Origin: Kordia sp050633145
GTDB taxonomy: Bacteria; Bacteroidota; Bacteroidia; Flavobacteriales; Flavobacteriaceae
DNA: 64,000 nt
Assembly: GCF_050633145.1 (NCBI RefSeq)
Contig: NZ_JBOEFY010000080.1
Location: forward strand, 30,739 to 94,738
Direction of reading: 5' to 3'
This document shows positions 7,408-16,340 of the stretch, one piece after another; within the stretch, counting starts at the first letter, position 1, and each line of letters begins with the position of its first letter. The notes beneath the pieces are model-generated. The model saw nothing but the letters and a program-made list of their open reading frames with translations. It did not search any database and had not been told where the DNA came from. The position numbers were made by a program, and so were the translations under genes.

Positions 7408-10144
7408 AGTTATTTATTTTATATGTAATTGGTAATGTATATTTAACATTGACATTTTTCCCTTTTTGTTTGGCTGGAACCATTTTAGGTATCAATTCTA
7501 ACACACGTTTTATTTCAGCTTCTGCCTCAGGATGGCTTGCGCGAATTTTAATACCGTTAACAACTCCTGATGTATCTATTATAAACAAGGCATGAATTCT
7601 ATGTGTCCCGCTAGATGTTTGATGTTTTATAAGAATATCTATGTTTGTATATCTATTTACATGCTTTTGAATCTTTTCACTCATGCATTTTTTACGAGCA
7701 GCTTTGGTTTCTAGATTTTCACAGCCTGGATAGATTGGCGGGTTTTCTATAAGCGAAAACGGAACCATTTCAATAGGTTCTTCAGTAGGCATAACTTCAA
7801 CTGATTCAGCAAAAACGATTTGATCTATTTCTGAAGTAAGCGCATCATTTATAGTTTTAGTAGGTTGGCACGGAAAAACAACATTCTTAATCTCCTGTTT
7901 AAGCTTTACAATTTCACGGTATTTTTTTAATCGTATCTGATTCGTTTTTCTAGAAGCTTGATACAAAATTTCAGTTTCCAACGAACTATTTTGATTGTTC
8001 ATGTTTGCCAATCGTTTGCGTAAAGTTTCAGCAGTGATTTTCTGAAGTTTTAACTTATCAGAAGTATTTCTAATGGTTTTATCAATATAAAAAGGAACAT
8101 CATTTAAATACCCAATACAATGCACACGATACTTTAGTAAATCATTTAGCTTATAGGTAAAACGGTCATTCTCAGCTTTAAGCCTTACGAAACTGTTGAA
8201 TTTAGTTGGAACCAAATACACAAACAATTTGTCAAAACGTTCTGTATTTTCAATTGAAACTTCATAATTAGAATAACTGATTGTGACATTTTTTTCTCTG
8301 GTCTTAACAGTTGTTGTCGTTCTGCTTTTCACACTAGCAACTACATCTTCATTAATAATTCGATCAATATTCTTCCAACCAGTTGTTCGAATTGGTGCTC
8401 TATAACGGCGTTTTCTTTTTTCTTTTTGAATAGTGCGTGCTACATAAGTAACTTTACTTGAAACTGTGTTTGTTTGGCTGGTTTGAGTCTGATTGTTTCT
8501 AGTTTGATTAAAACTACGAGGTAATCTTGCTCCTAAGCCTTTCGCGACTTTATCTGTAGTAATTGCTAATTCATTTTGGTAATAATTTTGCAATTGCTGT
8601 TTTGAAAATGCTCGATATTTTTTGTCAACACTTAATAACGAATCCATTTTTCTTTGCGATTTTTCCAAAGCCAAACGATACACTTTTTGTTGTTTAATGT
8701 AATAATCATTCAGTTTTGCAACATCAGAATCTATTTTCGCAACATTTGTCAATCGTTGTGCGGCAAAAACGTCAAACTGTTTACGAAGTGAAGTATTTTT
8801 CAAAGTAGAAATAATCATTTCATCAACTTCGTACAAATCACGATCAAGATTTTGCACATACATATTAAAAATAGTATTTGCTTCTTTACAATTCTGATGA
8901 ATTATTTTTAAACGTTCTTCAAAAGCTTTCGTAGCTATAAATGTATTTTGATAGCGTTCATTCCAAATGGTTTTTACTTTTAAAGGATCTAAACCTATTA
9001 AATATTTTTTGCGAGTATTTGATCTAACAGAATCTACAACAGCTACGTCTCTTTGTATAGTATCTCTAGGAATACGTGATCTTCTTCGCTTTCGTTCTTT
9101 TATGATATTTCCAAGAGCGTTATTTACTGTTCTGACTGTATCTTTAACTTTTCCAAAAGAATAATACAAACTATCCGTGAATTTTTTGTTGGTATTATCA
9201 TATCCTTTTTCAGCAAGTGTTTCCAAATAGTTTGGTGGATAAAAATTCAAGCTAAAAATATCTTGTGGAATCAACGCAGTGTTTAATGGTTTCGGGTTTG
9301 TCCAATTGACGGTTCCGTCTTTCAATACTTCACCATCAAACAATTGCATGCCTTTTTTATAATCTTGCGTTGGAATGTCTGCTGTAATTTCTTTTTCAGG
9401 ATTAATTGTCAGCTTTTGCCCATCTTTTTTGGCTTCTATAAAAAACATACCGCCAGTTTCCAAAGGTTTATCATTAAAGAGCGTAGATAAACCAGCAGTC
9501 ATTATAGTATGCGAATTGACAGCTTCTTTTACTTCAAGTTGAATATTTCCATTTACTATATTTTGATTGGCATCTACAAATGCGTTTTCAGGAATTAAAA
9601 ACACGATTCCACTTTGGGTTTCTACAATCGTATCTTTTTCAGTCAAAATACTAAAAACCTCTGATGGTATTTTTTCCAAAGGATCTATGACAATATTTTC
9701 GGCATACACAGTTGTTTCATTTGGTGTTACTATAAAATTTTTCTTTTTAGGAATTGTATCAGGAACAGAAATTATTTCCTTTTTCGCTGTTTGTTTTTGC
9801 TGTACTTGCTGTTCAACTTTCGTTGGAATTGTCTTAGCTTCAATTGACTTTTCTTCGGAAGCATTCATGAAATACCAAGCTAAAAGAGCAATTATAATTG
9901 GAATAACAATCAGTCCTATAGTTTTCAAAAGTTTTTGAAATCTGTATGTTTTTGCTGCATTTTGAATGTTGTTTTGCAAGGAAATATGTTCCAAGCTTTG
10001 CATCAGCTGTTCTTGTAATTCAACATCGTTTTTAAAATTGGGATCAGTTGCCATACGAAATTTAAATGCTTGTGTTTCTGCTTCAGAAAGTACATGTAGT
10101 AAGTACTTTTCTATCAATGCAATGGTTTCTAATTCAGTTCTCAT
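7406..10144 (-). CDS. Anti-sigma-like membrane protein with TonB-like C terminus
   Basis: A 912-residue protein. Residues 1-60 are helical and acidic, like the cytosolic sigma-binding part of anti-sigma factors. One membrane segment spans about 73-93 (TIGLIVIPIIIALLAWYF). The periplasmic part has a beta-rich domain near 160-300 (GIVFLIPENAFVDANQN, LETGGMFFIEAKKDGQ), a long charged helical region with coiled-coil character, and an end (from IENPPIYPGCE to VKYTLPITYKI) that matches the TonB C-terminal fold, including KCMSEKIQKHV and PKMVPAKQKGK. It overlaps the upstream sigma gene by ATGA, so the two are translationally coupled. A TonB-like end on an anti-sigma protein could touch an outer-membrane receptor directly; that is inference. 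No FecR family motif was recognised. Confidence 0.75.
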   Translation of the reverse strand: MRTELETIALIEKYLLHVLSEAETQAFKFRMATDPNFKNDVELQEQLMQSLEHISLQNNIQNAAKTYRFQKLLKTIGLIVIPIIIALLAWYFMNASEEKSIEAKTIPTKVEQQVQQKQTAKKEIISVPDTIPKKKNFIVTPNETTVYAENIVIDPLEKIPSEVFSILTEKDTIVETQSGIVFLIPENAFVDANQNIVNGNIQLEVKEAVNSHTIMTAGLSTLFNDKPLETGGMFFIEAKKDGQKLTINPEKEITADIPTQDYKKGMQLFDGEVLKDGTVNWTNPKPLNTALIPQDIFSLNFYPPNYLETLAEKGYDNTNKKFTDSLYYSFGKVKDTVRTVNNALGNIIKERKRRRSRIPRDTIQRDVAVVDSVRSNTRKKYLIGLDPLKVKTIWNERYQNTFIATKAFEERLKIIHQNCKEANTIFNMYVQNLDRDLYEVDEMIISTLKNTSLRKQFDVFAAQRLTNVAKIDSDVAKLNDYYIKQQKVYRLALEKSQRKMDSLLSVDKKYRAFSKQQLQNYYQNELAITTDKVAKGLGARLPRSFNQTRNNQTQTSQTNTVSSKVTYVARTIQKEKRKRRYRAPIRTTGWKNIDRIINEDVVASVKSRTTTTVKTREKNVTISYSNYEVSIENTERFDKLFVYLVPTKFNSFVRLKAENDRFTYKLNDLLKYRVHCIGYLNDVPFYIDKTIRNTSDKLKLQKITAETLRKRLANMNNQNSSLETEILYQASRKTNQIRLKKYREIVKLKQEIKNVVFPCQPTKTINDALTSEIDQIVFAESVEVMPTEEPIEMVPFSLIENPPIYPGCENLETKAARKKCMSEKIQKHVNRYTNIDILIKHQTSSGTHRIHALFIIDTSGVVNGIKIRASHPEAEAEIKRVLELIPKMVPAKQKGKNVNVKYTLPITYKINN

Positions 10145-10689
10145 CTCTTTGCTTTTAAAGTTCGTAATTCGTTCTTAGCGCGTTCCAAACACTTATATTT
10201 TTGTGTTTTGGCAGATGATTCTGAAGTAAAATCCAACAACTTGGCAATCTCGCGCATTTTCTTCTTGTCGATATAAAATAGCGAGAGCAGTTTTAGGCAT
10301 TTTTCTCCAATAGATCTCAAGGCTTTCTCAGCCAATTGATACTTTTCTTCTTCTTGCAAATGAAAATCTACAGGAATCGTTTCGTCTTTTAAAAACGCTT
10401 GTTCAAAAGCGTCAGTTTGTTTATTTTTTTGTTTTAATTGATCTTTCCATAAATATTTGCAAATACTAAAAACATAGGTTTCAATACGAGCAGTCAGTTT
10501 AAAATCGGGTGTTTTGGCTTTTCTATAGAAGATTAATAAGGCTTCCTGAAACACATCTTGTGCTTCTTCTTTGGTGCCTCCATGTTTGCATATAAATCGT
10601 GATACTTTTGGAAAGTATCTGTAAATCTTTACAAAAGCTTTTTCCTTCTTCTCGGAAGTCAGCATTTGTAACAGTGATTGATCTTTCAT
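10141..10689 (-). CDS. RNA polymerase ECF sigma factor
   Basis: A sigma-70 family extracytoplasmic-function factor, 182 residues. Region 2 is visible as FPKVSRFICKHGGTKEEAQDVFQEALLIF (pieces at residues about 26-54), with ARIETYVFSICKYLWKDQLK after it. Region 4 is the helix-turn-helix KKKMREIAKLLDFTSESSAKTQKYKCLERAKNEL (in parts, about 142-175). Its stop overlaps the start of the membrane anti-sigma-like gene by four bases, the normal partner arrangement. The genes it directs cannot be read from this window. Confidence 0.9.
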   Translation of the reverse strand: MKDQSLLQMLTSEKKEKAFVKIYRYFPKVSRFICKHGGTKEEAQDVFQEALLIFYRKAKTPDFKLTARIETYVFSICKYLWKDQLKQKNKQTDAFEQAFLKDETIPVDFHLQEEEKYQLAEKALRSIGEKCLKLLSLFYIDKKKMREIAKLLDFTSESSAKTQKYKCLERAKNELRTLKAKR

Positions 10690-10807
10690 AATAATACGTT
10701 TATATACTTAATGGTACACTATCAAAAAGGTAACCATTCTTTCTTTAAAAAAGATTTTTTTTGAGATACATCGAATTTTAAAATAGGTTTAATAAAAAAT
10801 AAATCTG

Positions 10808-10815
10808 TACTTTTG
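10808..10815 (+). promoter_or_regulatory. pyrR-pyrB promoter -7 element
   Basis: TACTTTTG matches TAnnTTTG exactly and lies 28 bases before the pyrR start. No clear -33 TTTG is seen at the usual distance. Confidence 0.5.
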
Positions 10816-10843
10816 TATTCCAAATACCATTTGGACGAAAACT

Positions 10844-11395
10844 ATGAGTCAAAAAACCTTATTGAACTCAAAAGAGATAGGAATTATTCTGCATCGATTG
10901 GCATGTCAGCTCATCGAAAACCACCTTGATTTTTCAAATACTGTACTTATTGGAATTCAACCTAGAGGAATTTACTTGGCAGAACGTTTGGCAAGGATCT
11001 TACGAGATGAATATGAAGTAAATGATATAAAATTGGGGCAACTCGACATTACTTTTTTTAGAGATGACTTCCGCCGTAGCGAAAAAATTCTTGAAGCAAA
11101 CAAAACGAATATCAATTTTGTGGTTGAAAATAAAAAGGTCGTTTTTATTGATGATGTATTGTATACAGGAAGAAGTATTCGTTCAGCATTGACAGCAATT
11201 CAAACATTTGGAAGACCAGAAGAAATAGAATTATTGGTGCTAATTGACAGGCGTTTTAGTAGACATTTGCCAATTCAACCAAACTATCGTGGACGACAAG
11301 TAGATGCCATCAATAAGGAAAAGGTAAAAGTAAACTGGTCAGAAAATGATGGAGAAGACATGGTATATCTTATTAATCAAGAAAAAGACAATTAG
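10844..11395 (+). CDS. pyrR: PyrR: pyrimidine regulator / uracil phosphoribosyltransferase
   Basis: A phosphoribosyltransferase-fold protein that in Firmicutes binds pyr mRNA in response to UMP and can also make UMP from uracil and PRPP. The PRPP-binding loop VVFIDDVLYTGRS is at residues 99-111, and GIQPRGIYLAERLA at 37-50 is the family N-terminal motif. The length of 183 residues is normal. It is followed by pyrB after 2 bases, so the pair forms an operon. I do not see an obvious PyrR binding loop with a terminator in the short 5' leader, so RNA-binding control here is unproven. Confidence 0.92.
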   Translation: MSQKTLLNSKEIGIILHRLACQLIENHLDFSNTVLIGIQPRGIYLAERLARILRDEYEVNDIKLGQLDITFFRDDFRRSEKILEANKTNINFVVENKKVVFIDDVLYTGRSIRSALTAIQTFGRPEEIELLVLIDRRFSRHLPIQPNYRGRQVDAINKEKVKVNWSENDGEDMVYLINQEKDN

Positions 11396-11397
11396 AA

Positions 11398-12327
11398 ATG
11401 AGTGAATTAAGTGTAAACCACTTGCTAGGAATCAAATATCTTAAAGAAGAAGATATACAACTCATTTTTGAAACGGCTGATCAATTTAAAGAAGTGATCA
11501 ATCGTCCTATAAAAAAAGTACCTTCTTTACGAGACATTACGATTGCAAATTTATTTTTTGAAAATAGTACGCGTACAAAGCTTTCGTTTGAACTAGCTGA
11601 AAAGCGATTGTCTGCCGATGTCATCAACTTTTCGGCATCGCAATCTTCAGTGAAAAAGGGAGAAACACTCATTGATACTGTCAACAATATCTTGTCGATG
11701 AAAGTAGATATGGTTGTAATGCGACATCCAAATCCTGGTGCTGGCGTGTTTTTATCTAAACATGTAGATGCAAGTATTGTAAATGCTGGTGATGGTGCGC
11801 ACGAACATCCAACGCAAGCATTATTAGATTCGTATTCTATTCGTGAAAAATTGGGCGATGTAGCTGGGAAAAATGTAGTCATTGTGGGCGATATTTTACA
11901 CAGTAGAGTTGCACTATCAAACATTTTTGCACTGAAACTTCAAGGTGCAAATGTAAAAGTATGTGGTCCAAAAACATTGTTGCCAAAATACATTGAAAGT
12001 TTAGGTGTCGAAGTAGAAACCAACTTGAGAAAAGCGTTGGAATGGTGCGATGTAGCAAATATGTTACGTGTACAAAATGAACGTATGGATATTAGTTACT
12101 TTCCTTCAACACGTGAATATGCGCAGCAATATGGAGTTACAAAAACATTGCTAGATTCGCTTGATAAAGAAATTGTAATTATGCATCCAGGTCCTATAAA
12201 TCGTGGCGTTGAAATTACAAGTGATGTGGCAGATTCTAAACAATCGATCATTTTAAACCAGGTAGAAAACGGAGTTGCAGTACGTATGGCAGTAATTTAT
12301 TTATTAGCTGCAAAAATTAAAAACTAA
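11398..12327 (+). CDS. pyrB: Aspartate carbamoyltransferase catalytic subunit
   Basis: Condenses carbamoyl phosphate with aspartate, the committed step of pyrimidine synthesis, in the cytosol. The carbamoyl-phosphate motif FFENSTRTKLSFELA is at residues 53-67. HPTQALLD (about 137-144) and MHPGPINRGVEI near the C terminus are further signature sites. The length of 309 residues is that of the catalytic chain. No pyrI is present. It is coupled to pyrR upstream. Confidence 0.96.
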   Translation: MSELSVNHLLGIKYLKEEDIQLIFETADQFKEVINRPIKKVPSLRDITIANLFFENSTRTKLSFELAEKRLSADVINFSASQSSVKKGETLIDTVNNILSMKVDMVVMRHPNPGAGVFLSKHVDASIVNAGDGAHEHPTQALLDSYSIREKLGDVAGKNVVIVGDILHSRVALSNIFALKLQGANVKVCGPKTLLPKYIESLGVEVETNLRKALEWCDVANMLRVQNERMDISYFPSTREYAQQYGVTKTLLDSLDKEIVIMHPGPINRGVEITSDVADSKQSIILNQVENGVAVRMAVIYLLAAKIKN

Positions 12328-12463
12328 CATAATTTTTTGGTATTCTTAGTATTTCTATCAAAATAGGGTTAAACATATTTTAAATACGCAACTATGCGGT
12401 AAATTTTGTAAATTGTAGATACATCTTAAAAAATAGCCTAAAAACCCTCAAAACTTTAAACCT

Positions 12464-12796
12464 ATGATTTTAGATAAACAAGAAAACATTCTCATCATCA
12501 CGCAAGAATCTGCAGATACAATTGAGCTTGTCAAAAAAATAGACGCACGTTATAATGAAGTACAAAACGATAACATTATCGTAAATTTATTTTCATTTGG
12601 AAACTTAACTAAAAGTGATTTGGTAGAATTTTTACAACTATCCAAAAAGCACCGTGTATCAAAACATTCTTTTGTTATTGTAACTAATAAAATAAGTACG
12701 GACGATTTGCCAGAAGCTATCATGACTGTACCAACACTACAAGAAGCATTTGATATTATTGAAATGGAAGAAATAGAGCGCGATTTAGGATTTTAA
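12464..12796 (+). CDS. Conserved small protein upstream of rnz
   Basis: A 110-residue acidic cytosolic protein with no signal or membrane segment. Alternating strands and helices (ENILIITQES, NIIVNLFSFGNL, HSFVIVTNKI, QEAFDIIEMEEIERDL) suggest a small alpha/beta fold. I recall proteins of this kind next to ribonuclease Z in Flavobacteriia, where they are sometimes mislabelled as ribonuclease Z; this one has no metal-binding motif and is not a nuclease by sequence. The function is unknown. It is separated from rnz by 156 bases that hold a candidate promoter. Confidence 0.75.
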   Translation: MILDKQENILIITQESADTIELVKKIDARYNEVQNDNIIVNLFSFGNLTKSDLVEFLQLSKKHRVSKHSFVIVTNKISTDDLPEAIMTVPTLQEAFDIIEMEEIERDLGF

Positions 12797-12895
12797 CTTT
12801 TAACAAAAAATATAAAATGAAACGATCATTACTAAATTTTAAAAATTTATGATCAAGGTAAAATTTTTGAAACTTTTAATGAGAGAACGAAGTGG

Positions 12896-12930
12896 TTGCA
12901 CACGTTCTTAATTTTATAATTATATTTTTG
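12896..12930 (+). promoter_or_regulatory. Possible rnz promoter
   Basis: TTG (12896-12898) and TATTTTTG (12923-12930) resemble the -33 and -7 elements, with a somewhat long 24-base gap. An inverted repeat AGAACG/CGTTCT (12883-12908) covers the -33 site and could be an operator or chance. Confidence 0.35.
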
Positions 12931-12952
12931 TTAAAGAATAAAATCTAAACGT

Positions 12953-13861
12953 GTGAAATTAACAATACTTGGCTGTTATGCCGCAACACCTACAAAACAT
13001 ACAAATCCAACCGCGCAAGTATTGGAAATTAGAAACCATATTTTCTTGATAGATTGTGGTGAAGGAACACAAGTACAGTTAAGACGTAGCAAAGTGAAAT
13101 TTGCACGCATCAAACATATCTTTATTTCACATTTACACGGAGATCATTTTTATGGACTCATCGGATTAATTTCTACATTCATGTTATTGGGTAGAAATGC
13201 AGACTTGCATATATATGGTCCAAAAGGACTCAAAGAACTTACCTTATTACAACTAAAATTAACCAAATCATGGACGAGTTATAAACTTTGTTTTCACGAA
13301 TTGGAAAGTGACAAACCTGAAGTTGTATTTGAAGATGATAAAGTGACAGTTACAACTATTCCATTAAGTCATCGCGTGTATACCAATGGTTTTTTATTCA
13401 AAGAAAAAGAAAAAGAACGCAAACTTAATGTAAATGCTGTTCTAAATTATGAAATTGAAAAGTGTTACTATCAAAACATAAAAAAAGGTAAAGATATAAC
13501 GTTAGACTCAGGAGAAGTCATCCCCAACGAAAAACTTACCTTTGATCCTCCTAAATCAAAAGGGTACGCATTTTGCAGCGATACCGTATATTTCCCTCAA
13601 ATAGTTGATCAAATTAAAGATGTAGATGTATTATATCATGAAGCTACATTTTTAGACAAGCACGATCAATTAGCCATTAAAACAAAGCATACAACCGCAA
13701 AACAGGCAGCAATGATTGCCAAAGATGCGAATGCTGGTCAACTAGTACTTGGTCATTTTTCAACGCGCTATGATGGCTTTGATGAATTCAAAGAAGAAGC
13801 CGAAACTGTGTTTGAAAATGTCGTATTAGCTGATGATGGAAAAGTATTTGAGTTTAATTAA
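12953..13861 (+). CDS. rnz: Ribonuclease Z
   Basis: A metallo-beta-lactamase-fold endonuclease that trims the 3' end of tRNA precursors. It starts at GTG 12953 (MKLTILGCYA). The zinc motif HLHGDH is at residues 60-65, preceded by DCGEGTQ. AFCSDT, YHEATF and LGHFSTRY supply the other conserved ligand and substrate sites, in the family order. The length of 302 residues is that of the short form. It reads in the same direction as the small gene upstream. Confidence 0.93.
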   Translation: MKLTILGCYAATPTKHTNPTAQVLEIRNHIFLIDCGEGTQVQLRRSKVKFARIKHIFISHLHGDHFYGLIGLISTFMLLGRNADLHIYGPKGLKELTLLQLKLTKSWTSYKLCFHELESDKPEVVFEDDKVTVTTIPLSHRVYTNGFLFKEKEKERKLNVNAVLNYEIEKCYYQNIKKGKDITLDSGEVIPNEKLTFDPPKSKGYAFCSDTVYFPQIVDQIKDVDVLYHEATFLDKHDQLAIKTKHTTAKQAAMIAKDANAGQLVLGHFSTRYDGFDEFKEEAETVFENVVLADDGKVFEFN

Positions 13862-13879
13862 AAGGATGGAGTGAATAAT

Positions 13880-15574
13880 ATGAATGTAAGACAATTTACC
13901 GTTACATTATTTATAGCATTTTTTATAAATATGTTTCTTAGTTGTGCTAATAAATATTCAAGTGATCCTAATAAGGATTTACTTGAGAAAATAAAGCAGC
14001 ACAAGAAAAATGCTCCATACAAAGCACTTGCACTTAGCGACACTCTAATAAACGCTGCAAAAAAAATAAAAGACACTATTTCTATCTCAGAAGGCTATTT
14101 GCAAAAAGGGTTAATAACAATGCATTTAGGTGACTATGAAAAGGCTGTTATTATTTTTAAAGCGCAACTGAAATTATTGAATAATGAGAAGTATTCTAAA
14201 ATGAAATGTCGCTATTTCATTGGAATTGGAAATGCCTATATTTTGCATGGTGAAAACTTAAATGCAATGCAGTTTTATGAAAAAGCAGCTAAGATTTCTC
14301 AGCAAAAAAAATATAAAGACTTATTCTACATCTCTCAAGTAAACTTAGCTAAAGTAAAACGTAACATAGGTGATCGTAAAGAAGCCTTAAAAGTATATAA
14401 AGAATACTATGTCAGAGCAAAAGAATTGAACATAGATAAAGATAGAAAGGCAAGAATTCTAATGGGAATAGGAGGTACCTTTTTAACATTAAATAAGCCC
14501 GATTCTGCATTGTATTACAGTAAAATAGGATTGAAAATTTCTACTGAATTAAAAGATGATATACTAAACAGTTATTTCTATCATGACATGGGAATCGCCT
14601 ATGTGCAAAAGAGAGAATATATAGAAGCACTTAGAAACCTTAATAAATCAAAAGAATATATAGAATCTATACAAAATAATGAACGTTTAGCTGAATCATT
14701 ATTCTATTTTGGGAAATCTCATTATGGTTTAGAAAACTATGCACTAGCTGCAGAACATTTTGAGAAAGTAATTTTACTTGTAGATACCTCTGAAAAAATA
14801 GATAACCTAGAATTTAGACCACAAGAGTTATTGAGTACGTATGAGTTATTAGTGGAGTGCTATAGAAAACTTGGAAAAGATGAAGAGTTAATCGAATTAG
14901 TTGAATCCAATAAAAATAATTTAGGGAAAGAAATTAATAAGAATAATAATGAAGTTAAAATCACACTTTATAGAAAACAAAATGAAACATTAGCGAATGT
15001 TTTAAAACAGAAGAATCAAGAAACGAAATTGCAAAAAGGATTAATAATTATCGCTTTTAGTCTTTTGTTTTTGGCATTGTTAGCGCTTTTTTACTATAAG
15101 AATAAGTCTAAAAATAACAAAAAGAAGTTTGATGCCTTAATGCAAAAGCAGGAGCAAGTTAATAAAGTAGAAAAAAGTGTTTCTAACCAAATTAACATTA
15201 ATGACGCAAGAGTAGCAGAGATTCTAAAACGTCTTGACAAAATAGAGAAGCAAGAATATTATTTAGAAAGTAATTGTACGTTGGCTAACATGGCAAAAAA
15301 ATTAAAAACGAACACTACTTATCTAACAAAAATATTAAAAGAACAGAAGCAAAAAACATTTTATCAATACCTTAATGAGTTGCGAATTAATTATGCAATC
15401 AAAAGATTACATGAAGATAAAAAGTTTCGAAAATATTCAATAAGACATATTGCCCAAGAAGTCGGTTACAAAAGCCCAGAATCGTTTGCAAAACACTTTA
15501 AAAAAACGACAGAAATTAATCCTTCCTATTATATAAAAGAAATAGAAAAGCGTAGTGCTGCCAGTAAACTTTAG
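13880..15574 (+). CDS. TPR lipoprotein/membrane regulator with AraC-type DNA-binding domain
   Basis: A 564-residue hybrid regulator. The ATG at 13880 follows AAAGGATGGA at a normal distance and is preferred over GTG 13871. The N terminus has a signal ending in MFLSC, a possible lipobox. Residues about 60-350 are tetratricopeptide repeats (for example KGLITMHLGDYEKAVIIFKA and SLFYFGKSHYGLENYALAAE). One membrane span (GLIIIAFSLLFLALLALFYY) lies near residue 395, then a coiled coil, then an AraC-family DNA-binding domain (IRHIAQEVGYKSPESFAKHF, about 530). Thus it senses outside the cytosol and binds DNA inside. It directly precedes two lanthipeptide-type precursor genes, which makes them plausible targets; that is inference. 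If the lipobox is real the topology would be unusual, so an uncleaved signal anchor is the alternative. Confidence 0.82.
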   Translation: MNVRQFTVTLFIAFFINMFLSCANKYSSDPNKDLLEKIKQHKKNAPYKALALSDTLINAAKKIKDTISISEGYLQKGLITMHLGDYEKAVIIFKAQLKLLNNEKYSKMKCRYFIGIGNAYILHGENLNAMQFYEKAAKISQQKKYKDLFYISQVNLAKVKRNIGDRKEALKVYKEYYVRAKELNIDKDRKARILMGIGGTFLTLNKPDSALYYSKIGLKISTELKDDILNSYFYHDMGIAYVQKREYIEALRNLNKSKEYIESIQNNERLAESLFYFGKSHYGLENYALAAEHFEKVILLVDTSEKIDNLEFRPQELLSTYELLVECYRKLGKDEELIELVESNKNNLGKEINKNNNEVKITLYRKQNETLANVLKQKNQETKLQKGLIIIAFSLLFLALLALFYYKNKSKNNKKKFDALMQKQEQVNKVEKSVSNQININDARVAEILKRLDKIEKQEYYLESNCTLANMAKKLKTNTTYLTKILKEQKQKTFYQYLNELRINYAIKRLHEDKKFRKYSIRHIAQEVGYKSPESFAKHFKKTTEINPSYYIKEIEKRSAASKL

Positions 15575-15587
15575 AGCTCTTTTTTCT

Positions 15588-15611
15588 ACCTTAAATTAGA
15601 TGATTTAAGGT
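15588..15611. repeat. Hairpin repeat, left copy
   Basis: ACCTTAAAT and ATTTAAGGT pair around a TAGATG loop. The hairpin at 15872-15893 is nearly its reverse complement (loop CATCTA), so the two copies form an inverted pair around the first small precursor gene. It may also act as a weak terminator for the regulator gene. Confidence 0.5.
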
Positions 15612-15692
15612 CTTTAAATCTTGATTAGACAGACTTAATTGATAGATTTATAACAAGAAAATTATGAATTAATATTAAAAACCTAGCTCATT

Positions 15693-15851
15693 ATGAAAAA
15701 AAGAGAAACTAAGAAATTTCAATTCTCAAAAGCTGTCATTGCTCAATTTACAAGTCTAAAAGCATTAGAAGTAAAAGGAGGAACTATACCAACCGATCCA
15801 AACATGACTGATCATCCAAATGAAAATAACATTTGTTTTGGAGCAAAATAA
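15693..15851 (+). CDS. Lanthipeptide-type precursor peptide 1
   Basis: A 52-residue peptide too short for ordinary gene callers. Its leader (FQFSKAVIAQFTSLKALEVK) ends in Gly-Gly at residues 29-30, a pattern shared with class I lanthipeptide and other Gly-Gly precursors of Bacteroidota. The core has several Thr but only one Cys, in NNICFGAK at the end, so it can form at most one thioether. No LanB, LanC or transporter gene is in the window, so it is an orphan here. It shares MKKRE and the leader style with the next peptide. Confidence 0.6.
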   Translation: MKKRETKKFQFSKAVIAQFTSLKALEVKGGTIPTDPNMTDHPNENNICFGAK

Positions 15852-15871
15852 TTAACAGTGAATTTATACGG

Positions 15872-15893
15872 ACTTAAATCATCTAATTTAAGT
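15872..15893. repeat. Hairpin repeat, right copy (inverted)
   Basis: ACTTAAAT and ATTTAAGT pair around a CATCTA loop: an inverted near-copy of the hairpin at 15588-15611. A T-run at 15903-15909 downstream would also allow it to act as a terminator for the first precursor. Confidence 0.5.
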
Positions 15894-16000
15894 TAAGCAC
15901 ACTTTTTTTCGTGTAAAATCCTTTCTAATTTGGTTGCAATAATCGATTGAAAGGTATTGCTGAAAACCTATAAAAAATGAAGCATCTAAAATTTTAAATC

Positions 16001-16153
16001 ATGAAAAAAAGAGAACTCAAAAACTTAACATTGAACAAAAAATCAATTTCTAATCTGAAAACGACAAGTGTAAAAGGAGGGACATCAGGTTTACCTTGTT
16101 TAAGTTTGTTTTTTATGGAATCAATTTGTTTTGATCACTGTCAAGAAAAGTAA
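16001..16153 (+). CDS. Lanthipeptide-type precursor peptide 2
   Basis: A 50-residue peptide. The leader LTLNKKSISNLKTTSVKGG closely matches the class I lanthipeptide leader of Bacteroidota (LNKKTISNL style), with Gly-Gly at residues 26-27. The core has three Cys and several Ser and Thr (TSGLPCLSLFFMESICFDHC), as needed for lanthionine rings. No synthetase gene is within the window, so modification would have to come from elsewhere in the genome. It lies after precursor 1 and before a strong terminator, in the same direction as the TPR/AraC regulator. Confidence 0.7.
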   Translation: MKKRELKNLTLNKKSISNLKTTSVKGGTSGLPCLSLFFMESICFDHCQEK

Positions 16154-16179
16154 CTACAACTATTTTTTTATAATGTAGA

Positions 16180-16212
16180 AAAGGGACAACATCGGTTGTC
16201 CTTTTTTTTATG
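16180..16212 (+). terminator. Terminator after precursor 2
   Basis: AAGGGACAAC and GTTGTCCTTT pair around a short loop, followed by a run of T. It closes the precursor unit. Confidence 0.85.
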
Positions 16213-16340
16213 CCTAAAAGTTGTTAAAATAACTTGATGAAAACTTAATGCAAAAGCATTCGTTTTTACTTCTCAATACGAACGAAAAGCTGTAAATTGC
16301 AGTATCTATAATGTATTGATACATACGCTAAAGAAAGTGC

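Noticed and set aside
10690..10843. PyrR-binding attenuator before pyrR
   Set aside because: The leader after the -7 element is only about 25 bases, too short for the antiterminator, anti-antiterminator and terminator set.
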